Shown piece after piece: positions 36,031-45,303 of a stretch of 48,187 bases of DNA (the stretch's first letter is position 1; each line of letters opens with the position of its first letter). Position numbers and translations under genes: made by a program. This stretch comes from Acetobacteraceae bacterium (lineage in GTDB: Bacteria; Pseudomonadota; Alphaproteobacteria; Acetobacterales; Acetobacteraceae), in NCBI GenBank assembly GCA_019750465.1, contig JAIEOP010000332.1, positions 1-48,187 on the forward strand. The letters are read 5' to 3'. Below the pieces are notes generated by a model. The model worked only from the letters and a program-made list of their open reading frames with translations. It made no database searches and was not told the origin of the DNA.

Positions 36031-37023
36031 ATGGACCTGGAGGATCAGGTCGAATCCCCTCTACTGAGGCTCGAGAAGACCTTCGTTGCCACGAGTCCTG
36101 CAAAGTCGGCGTTCAAGGCGATTGAACGCCTGCACCGCCACGGCATCAGGAATGGCGAGGGGCGCTGCTTGATGGTGATCGGGCCCTCCCGTGTTGGGAA
36201 GTCCACGGTTCTCCGTCGCTACGCCGCCCGCTACCCCACGACGCTCCGCGGGCGGCAGATCATCCGTCGGGTGCTCGTCGTCAGGGCGCCACCGAACAAT
36301 GCCGACAGCGCGCTTCTCACCGCGATGCTGGCCGCGCTGGGTGATCCGAACCCCGCATCCGGGTCGCCGACGCAGCGCGAGATGCGGGTGGTGAACCATC
36401 TCAGGCGACAGTGCGTGGAACTCCTGTGTCTGGACGAGGTGAACCACCTCATCGACAGCGATTCCGACAAGATCGGATATCGCGCGGCCAACCTGATCAA
36501 GGCGCTCCTGAACCACGGCGTCTGCCCCATCGTGCTGACCGGCGTCACGCACGCCAAGCGCATTGTTGACACGAACGAGCAGCTTCAGGGCCGGTCCACG
36601 CCGACGGTCACGATGCGGCCGCTCGACTGGCGCGACGAGAAGCAGCGTCTCGAGTTCAAGGTTTTCCTGCACAAGTTGGAGCAGGCCATGGCGCTCCCTG
36701 CTCCCTCGAAACTCGGCGAGGACACGCTGGCCCATCGCATCCACCATTTCTCGCGCGGTCTCCCGGGCTACGCCGTCGACCTTCTCTCGGAGGCACTGAT
36801 CCTGCGCGAGGAGGAAGGGGATGTGCTGCCCAGTCTGACCCTGAAGCTCTTGCAGATGGCGGCCGACGGACTGCTGCTGCGCGAGCCGGTCAGAAGGCTG
36901 AACGCGCTGCGCGAGACGCCGCCCGACAAATACGAGCCCGCGCCGATGTTCGATGCGCTGAAGGCCGCCAGCAGGCCCGCTCCGAAGCGGAAATTGGGAC
37001 TTCCCCATGACCTCCTCGATTAG
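36031..37023 (+). CDS. tnsC: TnsC/TniB-type AAA+ target-complex ATPase
   Basis: The protein has 330 residues, close to TniB length. Walker A is GPSRVGKST, and the Walker B region ELLCLDEVNHL follows VVNHLRRQCV. LTGVTHAKRIVD follows as a sensor-like segment. TnsC links the target selector to the transposase and polymerises on DNA. ATG 36031 lies two bases after the tnsB stop and the 3' end overlaps tniQ by 17 bp. Confidence 0.92.
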   Translation: MDLEDQVESPLLRLEKTFVATSPAKSAFKAIERLHRHGIRNGEGRCLMVIGPSRVGKSTVLRRYAARYPTTLRGRQIIRRVLVVRAPPNNADSALLTAMLAALGDPNPASGSPTQREMRVVNHLRRQCVELLCLDEVNHLIDSDSDKIGYRAANLIKALLNHGVCPIVLTGVTHAKRIVDTNEQLQGRSTPTVTMRPLDWRDEKQRLEFKVFLHKLEQAMALPAPSKLGEDTLAHRIHHFSRGLPGYAVDLLSEALILREEEGDVLPSLTLKLLQMAADGLLLREPVRRLNALRETPPDKYEPAPMFDALKAASRPAPKRKLGLPHDLLD

Positions 37024-39361
37024 CGCCGGGGCGCCGGACCGGCTTCCGAACGCCGAGGAGCCGTTCCCCGACGAGAGCCTGCCGGGATTCCTGAAGCGGA
37101 TGGCGGAGGCCAATGGCTTCGATGGCCTGAAGCGCTTCCTGGCCATGCTGCAGCCGGACTTCACGACCTTCCCCCAGGCGGCCCTGCGCGCCGCAGGGGA
37201 CCTGGACCTGGCTGCCTTCCTGGCGCTCACGCCAGAGGAGCTCGACAGGCTGTGCTACGGCGACGGTCCCCTGCGCCGGATTCTGGGCCGGGAGCTGTCG
37301 CGCGACCTGGTCGCCATCGGGGAACGGAAGGCGTGTCCCCTGTGCCTGGACGAGGCCCCGTATCACCGCGCGACCTGGGACTTGGTGCCGATCTCCGTCT
37401 GTCCCGTTCACGCGGTGCGGCTAGTGGACCGCTGCACCTGTGGCGCCCGGCTGGGCTGGGGCAGCAGGCCGCTCCTGCGGTGTTCGGATATGGGTTGTGC
37501 CGACGACGTCAGGGACATCCCGGCCTTCTCGGTTCCCGACAAGGAGATGGGTGGCGTCCGTGCCGTTGACGCCCTTCTGCGGCACGGCGACTGCGATGGC
37601 CTCGACGCCGGACAGGTCGCCGATCTCTCGGTCGGGGAACGCATTTTCCTGATCTTCCGGCTGGGCGTGTTCGCCCTGGGCTACGAGCGGAGCACCCGGC
37701 CTCCGGTCTTCGCCAGGCAGCATGGTGATCAGTTCCATCGGGTCCTCGACGCGGGTTGGCGGATCTGCGCCGATTGGCCCCGGGGCTTCCATGCGCTGCT
37801 CGAGGAACGGCGCGCCGCGGCTGAGGGGCGTGGCGGCCGGTTCGGCGTCCAGAGGGCCTTCGGGTCCATGCATCGGCGCGTTGAGGCTCTCGGGGACAGC
37901 CCTCATGCGAGGCTGATGGCACGGGCAATCGCCGACTACGTCGTGGGCTGCCCGGAGCTGGCGACGCGGGCGCCCGAGATCCGGCGTGCGCGGACATCCG
38001 CCGACCCGCAGCATCGGCACGCCACGGTCCGGGAGGCGATGCAGTTGCTGGGCGTGGGATTCGACCGCGTGCGGGAACTCGGCGAGGAGCGCGCCTTGTG
38101 GATTGTGCCGCCGACGGGCAAGGGCGCTCCTGCGCTGCTGCGGGCGGACGGCCTGCACGAGCTCTACCGGGAGCGATCAGCCCATCTGAGCAAGCGCGAC
38201 GTCTGCCGGGAGCTCGGCATTGCGAAGCGGACGGTGGAGCGCCTGCGCGAGGCGGGATTCCTGCCGACGGTCCCTGATCCCGATGAGCCGGATTTCCTGG
38301 CCTATCCGCGGGAGGGCATCGAGGCGCTGATCCGGAAACTCGAGGCAAGCGTGCCAGACGGGAAGCGTGCCACGCCACGTCCGGCGGTGACCATCGCGGG
38401 TGTGGCTCGCCGGGTCTACCTGCCGGGCTTCGACACGTTCGACGTCATCCGTGCTGTTCTTGAGGGGCGGCTGGCCCCCGTCGCCTTGTCCAGGCGCGCG
38501 AAAGGTCTCGGGCGCTTCCTGTTCAGGGAGGCGGACGTGGATCGGCTCGCGGCGGAGATCCGCGCCCAGGAGTGCGAGACCATGTCCGTCGTCGAGGCCG
38601 CTGCGGAACTCGGGGTGAAGCAGGAAGTCGCCTACCACTGGGTCAGGGTTGAACTCCTCGGCACGGTTGCCGGTGCGAAAGTGACCGAGGCCGGGCGGCG
38701 GGTGACCGCGGAGGCGCTGCGGCGGTTCCGCGAGGAGTATGCGACCGGGACCGAGGTAGCGCGGCGCCTTGGCCTGGCCGTGCGCTGGGCGTCGGTGCAT
38801 CTGCGGGAGCGTGGGGTTCGGCCGGTGTCCGGGCCGGGTGTGGATGGCGCCCGGCAATACCTCTTCAGGCGTGCCGAGGCGCTATCGCTCCCCAGGACGG
38901 CCTTGGTCAGTGGCGCGACAGATCGGCACGGGGTTGTCTCTGCGCGGAAGCGGTTCGACCGGCGGACGAGTACCGGCTTTCGGAATGGGCTCGCGGGCGC
39001 TGTCACGCGCGCCCTCGGCCTTCCCATGAGGGCGCGCAACGCCGTGCTCCAGGATGTGGAGGGCCGGGTCGTGGTGCGCCTCATGGTTGCCGGGAACACC
39101 GGCGTGGTGGGGACATATCGCTTCACGTTCCATGCCCACTACGCGGCGGACCTGGAGGCCGCAGCGGAAGCCTGGGTCGCCCTGGGTCTGGCGGAACGAG
39201 AGGACTTCCTGCTGGTGCCGTGGGCTGCCTTCCGGGATCACCTGCTGACGGGTGGGAGCCTCCCTGACGGTGGAACCAGGGCGGTCGTCATCCGGGCTGC
39301 CCCGGACGGCTCCGTCGCCCCGTTCGGGGAACACCTTCGGCCACGTTCGCCGCCGCCGTAG
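37007..39361 (+). CDS. tniQ: TniQ/TnsD-like target selector with about five HTH units
   Basis: The N-terminal TniQ region (residues about 20-170) has FPDESLPGFLKRMAEANGF and zinc-binding residues C110, C113, C132, H135 followed by C143, C145, C159 and C164. From about 338 to 625 comes a series of HTH/MerR-excisionase-like units (around 339-385, 394-445, 460-515, 524-575, 578-625; e.g. SKRDVCRELGIAKRTVERL and VVEAAAELGVKQEVAYHWV). A C-terminal domain of 160 residues follows. At 784 residues it is far longer than a bare TniQ and fits a TnsD-type selector that reads a fixed site. The gyrB 3' end is the likely target, since no CRISPR effector or second TniQ is present. The first repeat of the downstream array overlaps the stop codon. 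Confidence 0.88.
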   Translation: MTSSISAGAPDRLPNAEEPFPDESLPGFLKRMAEANGFDGLKRFLAMLQPDFTTFPQAALRAAGDLDLAAFLALTPEELDRLCYGDGPLRRILGRELSRDLVAIGERKACPLCLDEAPYHRATWDLVPISVCPVHAVRLVDRCTCGARLGWGSRPLLRCSDMGCADDVRDIPAFSVPDKEMGGVRAVDALLRHGDCDGLDAGQVADLSVGERIFLIFRLGVFALGYERSTRPPVFARQHGDQFHRVLDAGWRICADWPRGFHALLEERRAAAEGRGGRFGVQRAFGSMHRRVEALGDSPHARLMARAIADYVVGCPELATRAPEIRRARTSADPQHRHATVREAMQLLGVGFDRVRELGEERALWIVPPTGKGAPALLRADGLHELYRERSAHLSKRDVCRELGIAKRTVERLREAGFLPTVPDPDEPDFLAYPREGIEALIRKLEASVPDGKRATPRPAVTIAGVARRVYLPGFDTFDVIRAVLEGRLAPVALSRRAKGLGRFLFREADVDRLAAEIRAQECETMSVVEAAAELGVKQEVAYHWVRVELLGTVAGAKVTEAGRRVTAEALRRFREEYATGTEVARRLGLAVRWASVHLRERGVRPVSGPGVDGARQYLFRRAEALSLPRTALVSGATDRHGVVSARKRFDRRTSTGFRNGLAGAVTRALGLPMRARNAVLQDVEGRVVVRLMVAGNTGVVGTYRFTFHAHYAADLEAAAEAWVALGLAEREDFLLVPWAAFRDHLLTGGSLPDGGTRAVVIRAAPDGSVAPFGEHLRPRSPPP

Positions 39362-39480
39362 GCCAAGGGTGGGTATTCGGGGAAAGGGGTAGGCGACGGA
39401 CCGCTATTCAGGGATTCGGGTAGGCCGAGGATCGGTATTCGGAATTCTGGGTAGGCGGCGGGCCACTATTCTGGAATCCG
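39357..39480. repeat. Four tandem 31-bp imperfect repeats after tniQ, possible old transposon end
   Basis: Copies lie at 39357-39387, 39388-39418, 39419-39449 and 39450-39480, and a fifth begins at 39481. Each starts near GGTAGGC, has TATTC about 18 bases in, and ends in ATTCG or similar. The right end at 46956-46986 contains the matching GGTAGGCGATGGACGGCTATTC, also with 31-bp spacing. They look like TnsB binding sites. No TGT/ACA tip follows them. They are either a degenerate former end or an internal regulatory array. Confidence 0.8.
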
Positions 39481-39639
39481 GGTAGATGGGGGAACCCGGT
39501 CCCTCATCGCGTTCACTTCATTTTCGTTCGGCCGGATAGGAGCGACTCGGCATCCGCGGTCCAGGCCAGCACCCGGTTGTGGTATGAGACTCACGTGAAC
39601 CCTGTGGCCGAAGATCCCGAATCGAGTCCCGTTTCTGCG

Positions 39640-40629
39640 ATGGAAGCCCGGCCCACCACCTTCCCGCTCAACGTACCCTTTAAATTGATAGGGTTCTCCG
39701 ACCAGTCGAATGCGGAGGCGACAGCCCACGCGGTTGCCGAAGTCATGCGGATCATCGGCGAACATTTGGACCTTTCTGGTCTCGACGGCGTCACCATTGG
39801 ACATGACTACGATGAAGCACTCGCCTCGGTCGATCGTGGCGTTCAGGGGCTTCGGCCGCTTTCTAGGACCAACAGCGATGCCATCGTAGGCGTCGCGATG
39901 GCACCGGTGGTTCTGAGAGACGGGGTGCTCAAGACGCATCTCGTTGTCTGGGCGCCGCTCGTGGAGGGGCTTCTCGGGGATGAGGCCGTAGCCACAAGGC
40001 AGGCGATTTCGCTTATCGCTCACGAATGCGGTCACGTCGCCGAACATGCGCACCGGGACCGGCTGCTCCCTGGCCATATCCTGCGCCACCGCTTCTCTGA
40101 CCAAGAGGACATTCTGCTCTTTCCGGCGGCCGAGGCCGTCTGGGAGGAATACGCGGCCTGTCGCCATGCGGCGCCCTTCGCCTCCGAGGACACTGAGGAA
40201 TCGTATCGTGAAGGACTGGGCAGCGTGCTGCGGCGCGCGCGTGAGGCCGCGAATGACGCCATCAGGAGCTATCGTATCCACGGCGACGTAGACCGCGTTT
40301 TGCTCGAGGCGGGCAACCCGATCGCGGAGCCTCTACGCTTGGCAGCCTACCTCGCCGGTCACCTTGATGGCCGCGGCCGGGACGCCTTGGAGGAGATGCG
40401 CGGCGACCTTGAGGCCGACTCGCGCCTTGCCTCTCGCATCGTGGAGGCGATCGAGGCCGTTCGGTCGATGTGGGCCGAGCGGGAGCAATGGTCGGGACTC
40501 TCCGTCTTCGACCCGCTAAAGGCCGTCTTCCGGGCGGTCTACGCCGATCATAGCATGATCTTCCGTCGGCTTCCCGACGGAAGGATATTCGTGGACACCC
40601 CGTTCACGTCGGAGACGATGCCGAAGTGA
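39640..40629 (+). CDS. Putative HExxH zinc metallopeptidase
   Basis: A protein of 329 residues (ATG 39640; GTG 39595 and TTG 39577 are alternatives) has the zinc motif in SLIAHECGHVAEHAH and, further on, AVWEEYAACRHAAPF, which may supply the third ligand as in gluzincin-like peptidases. A helical C-terminal half follows. No signal peptide is seen. Family and substrate are unknown. It follows the repeat array, outside the transposition operon, and is convergent with the RTX gene, 60 bp away. Confidence 0.65.
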   Translation: MEARPTTFPLNVPFKLIGFSDQSNAEATAHAVAEVMRIIGEHLDLSGLDGVTIGHDYDEALASVDRGVQGLRPLSRTNSDAIVGVAMAPVVLRDGVLKTHLVVWAPLVEGLLGDEAVATRQAISLIAHECGHVAEHAHRDRLLPGHILRHRFSDQEDILLFPAAEAVWEEYAACRHAAPFASEDTEESYREGLGSVLRRAREAANDAIRSYRIHGDVDRVLLEAGNPIAEPLRLAAYLAGHLDGRGRDALEEMRGDLEADSRLASRIVEAIEAVRSMWAEREQWSGLSVFDPLKAVFRAVYADHSMIFRRLPDGRIFVDTPFTSETMPK

Positions 40630-40689
40630 TTGACCGACCTTGGAGACCGCGGCGGAACACGTGAAGCGCGTTTCGCTGCGGCTTTCGTC

Positions 40690-43600
40690 TTAGGCAGCAA
40701 TGGCAATCATATGAGCCTCGAGAGTCACGCTGTTGGTGAACTCGGCCACCAGTGTTGCCTGCTGAGACCCCGTGCCGTCGGCGTCGAACCAGAGCTTCCG
40801 TGTCGCCGTGTCCTTGATGAACTGCCACCCGTTTGCCGTAGCCGCACCCGTGGCGTTGGCCACGAACCTGACTTCATCGTTCGGGGCCGCCGCAGCATCA
40901 GCCAGGTTCCCGACCGGCAGGATGCCGCCGAATCCGGCCGAGGAGAGCTCGATCCGGTCGTTGGCCACCTCGAAATCCGCGATGATGTCCCCGGCGTCAG
41001 CCAGGCTGGCGATGCGGAAGACATCCGAGCCAGCGCCGCCCTGCAGCCAGTCGGCACCAGCGCCCCCGTCCAGGGTGTCGTTCCCGGCATTGCCGTAGAG
41101 GCCATTGCCGATCGCGTTGCCCACGAGCAGGTCGCCCGCGACGCCGCCGAAGGCGTTCACCGCGCTCCCCTTCAGGAACAGCGCCTCGATGTTCGCGTCG
41201 ATGGTCCAGTCGCGCCATGCCTCGACACGGTCATGGCCCTGGCCCGCCTGCTCGACAACGATGCATGCCCCGTCCCGAACGACGTAGACGTCGTTCCCCG
41301 CACCGCCGACAGCCATGTTCCAGGTGCCGCCCATGACATCGAGGACGTCGTCGCCGTCACCGCCTTCCAGGTAGTCGGCTCCCGCGCCACCCACGAGGGT
41401 GTCGTTCCCGCCATGGCCATTGAGAGCCATCGCGCTGTCATGGGCCGTGACATGGTCTCCGTGCTGGGAGCCATGCACCACCTCGATGGAGACCAAGCGG
41501 TCGGTTCCGCCGGAGCCATCCTGTGCCAGGCCCGCCCAGCCGTTCGAGGTCCAGACCTGCGGCCGCAGGTCGGCCACGATACCAGCGGCCGCGCCCCGGT
41601 AGTCCGCCTCGTCGCGGCCCCAGCCGCCATCCACGAGGTCATCTCCGGTGCCTCCGGCGAGCACATCGTCCCCGCCGTTGCCGTAGAGCGTATCGGCTCC
41701 CGTGCCGCCGGACATCGAGTTGGCACCCTCGTTCCCGGCGATCCAGTCGTCGCCTGCCTCGCCGTCGGCGCGGACGGGGCCGGTCATGACGGCCCACCAG
41801 GCGACGTCGTCGTAGAGGAAGATGGTATCGTTGCCGCCACCGCCCCGGATCTCGTCCGTGGTGACCGTCGCGGCAATCCGGTCGCCATGGGCGGACCCGA
41901 GGACGCGCTCGATCCCGATCAGGACGTCCGTGCCGCCCTGGCCGTCGGCCCAGGCGCGCTGCTGGCCCAAGTTGACGTTCACGCCCGAGGTCGCCGCGGA
42001 GAAGTCCGCGGTGTCGAGGCCAGCGCCGCCCTCCAGCCAGTCGTTGCCTTCGCCTCCGGCGAGGTGGTCGTCGCCGTCGTCGCCGAGCAGGGTCTCGTGT
42101 CCGGAGCCACCCCGCAGGGTGTCCTGGCCGTCCCAGCCTCGCATCAGGATGGACGAGGCGCCGCCCTGGATCAGGTCTGCGTGGACGGAGCCACGCAGGC
42201 GCTCGATGCCCACCAGGATGTCCGCACCGCCCTCGCCATCATTGGTGACGGTGAAGCCATTCCCGACCTCGGTGGAGCGGATGTCGGTGCCGTCCACAAT
42301 GATGCCGGAGGTCGAAGTGATGTAGTCGGCGGTGTCGTCACCACCGGCCCCGTTCAGCACGTCATCTCCGGCCCCTCCGAGCAGCGTGTCGTGCTGACCG
42401 TTGCCATGGAGCGTGTCGTTGCCGAGGCCGCCGTCGAGCAGGTTGGCGCCCTCGTTTCCGGCGATCCAGTCGTCGCCTGCCTGGCCGATGCCGCGCGAGG
42501 CGCCGAAGGAGATGAGGTGCGGCTGGGTGCTGTCGTAGAGGTAGATGGTGTCGTTCCCGGCACCCCCGATGACGGTATCCATGCCCTGGTTGCCGATGAG
42601 CAGGTTCCCAGCGGCATCGCCCCGAATGAGATCGTCGCCCAGGGTGCCGACGACGTCCTGGACGTTGCGGATGCTGTCGGTCCTGCCGGAGACGCGGGTT
42701 GCGATGCCCGCATCGAGGTCGATGGTCATGCCGCCGTTGACCAGGTCATAGACCACCCGGTTCCGGCCGCCGCCGAGGTCGATAAGATTCTTGCCCTCGC
42801 CCGGGCGGAACAGGTCGTCCCCGGCGCCGCCCAGGACGATGTGGTCCCCGGCGTTCACCGACATGACGTTCCCGGCCTCGCTGCCGAGGATGAACGTGTC
42901 GCCCGATGCACGATGGAAGTAGAGGCCATCGGCCAGGAACACCGGCGTCCGCAGGACATGCGCCCAGCCGCCCAATCCCGAAGCAGTCAGCGCCGCCTCG
43001 ACGCTGGCGGCGTAGTTCGGCGCCGGGTTCGTGCTGACCGCCTGCAGGGCGTCGAGGACCGCAAGCGCGCCAGACCAAAAGGACAATCGATCAGAAATCG
43101 ATACGAGATCTGCGCCCATCACAATGAATGCGTCTATGGCGTCGGCAACCGAGTGCGTGCTGACGATTCTGTCATATTTCAGGTCGTAATGGGTATCGCC
43201 AAGAGCGTCAGCGATCCGTCCCTGTACAAGTAGCCGGATCGCGACATCTTTTACGAACTCTGCCCACGCAACATCTAGGCTACTACCCGCAGTGACGGTT
43301 GGGTTTACAAGTCCGCCAACTTGAACGAAAGGCGAGGCTGTGTACCGCTCCATAGCAGTCAACTGGCGCGCGTCGGCAAATTCACCCCTAGATGTTGCCA
43401 TGATTCCATCAGCATCCATCCATTTCAGAATCAGGTCTTCTGTATGTCGAAGTGCACCGGAGATAATTTGATCAGCAGCATCCCTATTCGAATCCGATCC
43501 CCATACTATGTCATGGATTGGCGCGCGAAGCTCGGGCCTTAGGGCTGCTGATATGCGAAGGTCGGCGACCGAGCCGGAGCCACGCATATCCGCCAATCCG

Positions 43601-45303
43601 GCAACATTTATCCAGTCATAAAGATTAAGCTTCCCGATGAAATGCGTGTCTGTTGGATCTGCCGCGAAATACACACTGTACACATCGCGCTCGGTTCCAT
43701 CCGACATTTCTAGTGTTGTTTGTCCATAAATCCTGTTGCCATTGACTACGTCGGTCGCTGGCGTCCATGAGAGGCTGATTTTCAAGATGCCGGACTGCTG
43801 CATCGTCATCAGTTCTTCGGCCTCGTAACTACCGTCTTCGTCAATATCGCGCCACAGCCGGATTTCGGCCCAAGCCTCATCAGATGCGTTGAAGGTTAGG
43901 TCTCCAGCCATGGCGGCCAAATCTGCCCACGCATTGCCACTGGTAAATCCGATGATCTCGCTTGTCTCAACCTTTCCGTTCGCGTTGGAATCGCGGATCA
44001 AGATTGCCTCATTCGGAGCTGCCCAACCAGCACGCATTGCGAATGCCGCGTTTGAAGCCTGAAGGAATACCTCTGAATCGGAGACAGAAAGCAGATCAAT
44101 CCCATCGCCATCCATATCAATGACAAGGGGGTCAATATTCGCACTCCCATCCGAGGGGGCGCCCTGTGCGAACTCGATTCCCAGCTTCAAATCCATAGAC
44201 ACAACAGGAGCGGATCGGTTACTGAATTCCTCGATGTGATTCACGCTAACATCGTAGATGTCCTCGAATTGGAAATCTTTATCTTCGTGAGTATATCGAA
44301 CACTATTGTCATAATTTATGACCCATTTTTCAGGATTAGGCCCCAGAGAACCAAATATGTTAATTTCCTCGTGAGATGAGTTTTCTTCCGTGTCTGATTT
44401 TTGCCGAAATACCAATGTGCCGTCACGGAAATACTGGCTTATCAGTCCAGGCTCACCCGCCTCGTTGAGCACGGCAGATATCACTTGGCCATCAGGAGTT
44501 GTCAGACGTGCCAAGTGGGGATCGGCAGGTTGAATCTCTTCGTTTGGCGAGTAGGTCCAATCGCGCTTACGTTCTTGGATATTTCCATTTGGATACAGCC
44601 ATTCGCGCACTTCTTCCGCGCTAGAAAACGGAGCAAGCCCCTTCCATTCGCGCCTTTGCGCTTCTCTCATCGCAAGCCATGCATCCCAAGCGGACTGCGC
44701 CCGCCAATCGGAACTATATGGCTGGTGAGGTGGATGGCCGCCCGCGCTCTCGCCTACGGAGCCAATAACATGGCGACCCTCGTGAGTAGATTTCTCTATT
44801 ATGTAGTTATCTCCTTGCTCCTGAGAGTATTGATTATTCAATCTCCAACCTTCTCTACTAATATAAATATGAAAATTCCCCTCTCTATCAGCTCTCTGAT
44901 TCCCGACCGTCGTTACGCCAAACAAATTCTCATTTATTGAGTTGAACAGATTTCCCCTGAATCGCTCCAGTGCCGAAAGACCGGCGGCATTGGCCCAAGC
45001 GTTCCAGTCATCGTAGTAGTAAACGTCCCTGGGTGCTCCATTTCTGTTCGAGGAGCAATAGGCTGACATCTCGGCATAGGTTAAGCCGCGAGGATTGTTG
45101 TTGGCGACTTCAGCATATTTTTCGATCATCCTCTGGACAGACTCTCGCATACCCGAGTCTTGAACTCGCCCGTAATGCATGCGACCGACATGATCCGGCG
45201 CGCCCGGCGTCCAACTGCCCCTGGTGCATTGATAATAACCACCTTGCCCGATCCGACTCAGACTGAAAGATGGAGGGGTTGTATTAGAATTGGATCCGGA
45301 CAT
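40690..45303 (-). CDS. Large RTX (calcium-binding repeat) protein, mosaic, with an N-terminal HExxH
   Basis: The protein is 1,537 residues from ATG 45303. The C-terminal 750 residues hold many GGxGxDxxx nonapeptides (e.g. GGAGDDVLNGAGGDD, GGTGADTLYGNGGDD, GGDGDDVLDV), ending in a SDVFRIASLADAGDIIADF-type domain used for type I secretion. The N-terminal part carries HEGRH (174-178) and an EF-hand-like region, PLVIDMDGDGIDLL with DSNANGKVETSEI and DIDEDGSYEAEEL, as in FrpA/C-like RTX toxins. Base composition changes sharply near 43078 (residue about 742): the N-terminal half is clearly AT-richer. No ABC exporter, adaptor or TolC gene is in the window. A secreted toxin or surface protein is plausible, not shown. 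Confidence 0.88.
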   Translation of the reverse strand: MSGSNSNTTPPSFSLSRIGQGGYYQCTRGSWTPGAPDHVGRMHYGRVQDSGMRESVQRMIEKYAEVANNNPRGLTYAEMSAYCSSNRNGAPRDVYYYDDWNAWANAAGLSALERFRGNLFNSINENLFGVTTVGNQRADREGNFHIYISREGWRLNNQYSQEQGDNYIIEKSTHEGRHVIGSVGESAGGHPPHQPYSSDWRAQSAWDAWLAMREAQRREWKGLAPFSSAEEVREWLYPNGNIQERKRDWTYSPNEEIQPADPHLARLTTPDGQVISAVLNEAGEPGLISQYFRDGTLVFRQKSDTEENSSHEEINIFGSLGPNPEKWVINYDNSVRYTHEDKDFQFEDIYDVSVNHIEEFSNRSAPVVSMDLKLGIEFAQGAPSDGSANIDPLVIDMDGDGIDLLSVSDSEVFLQASNAAFAMRAGWAAPNEAILIRDSNANGKVETSEIIGFTSGNAWADLAAMAGDLTFNASDEAWAEIRLWRDIDEDGSYEAEELMTMQQSGILKISLSWTPATDVVNGNRIYGQTTLEMSDGTERDVYSVYFAADPTDTHFIGKLNLYDWINVAGLADMRGSGSVADLRISAALRPELRAPIHDIVWGSDSNRDAADQIISGALRHTEDLILKWMDADGIMATSRGEFADARQLTAMERYTASPFVQVGGLVNPTVTAGSSLDVAWAEFVKDVAIRLLVQGRIADALGDTHYDLKYDRIVSTHSVADAIDAFIVMGADLVSISDRLSFWSGALAVLDALQAVSTNPAPNYAASVEAALTASGLGGWAHVLRTPVFLADGLYFHRASGDTFILGSEAGNVMSVNAGDHIVLGGAGDDLFRPGEGKNLIDLGGGRNRVVYDLVNGGMTIDLDAGIATRVSGRTDSIRNVQDVVGTLGDDLIRGDAAGNLLIGNQGMDTVIGGAGNDTIYLYDSTQPHLISFGASRGIGQAGDDWIAGNEGANLLDGGLGNDTLHGNGQHDTLLGGAGDDVLNGAGGDDTADYITSTSGIIVDGTDIRSTEVGNGFTVTNDGEGGADILVGIERLRGSVHADLIQGGASSILMRGWDGQDTLRGGSGHETLLGDDGDDHLAGGEGNDWLEGGAGLDTADFSAATSGVNVNLGQQRAWADGQGGTDVLIGIERVLGSAHGDRIAATVTTDEIRGGGGNDTIFLYDDVAWWAVMTGPVRADGEAGDDWIAGNEGANSMSGGTGADTLYGNGGDDVLAGGTGDDLVDGGWGRDEADYRGAAAGIVADLRPQVWTSNGWAGLAQDGSGGTDRLVSIEVVHGSQHGDHVTAHDSAMALNGHGGNDTLVGGAGADYLEGGDGDDVLDVMGGTWNMAVGGAGNDVYVVRDGACIVVEQAGQGHDRVEAWRDWTIDANIEALFLKGSAVNAFGGVAGDLLVGNAIGNGLYGNAGNDTLDGGAGADWLQGGAGSDVFRIASLADAGDIIADFEVANDRIELSSAGFGGILPVGNLADAAAAPNDEVRFVANATGAATANGWQFIKDTATRKLWFDADGTGSQQATLVAEFTNSVTLEAHMIAIAA

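Noticed and set aside
30416-39361. CRISPR-associated transposon (CAST)
   Set aside because: No Cas12k, Cascade genes, guide RNA or CRISPR repeats were found anywhere in the element.
39357-39480. 31-bp repeats considered as a CRISPR array
   Set aside because: The repeats are directly tandem without spacers, are imperfect throughout, and match the transposon's right end. No cas gene is present.
40630-43233. 867-codon plus-strand open frame opposite the RTX repeats
   Set aside because: It arises from the strongly periodic GC-rich RTX repeats on the other strand; its own sequence is a repetitive shadow.
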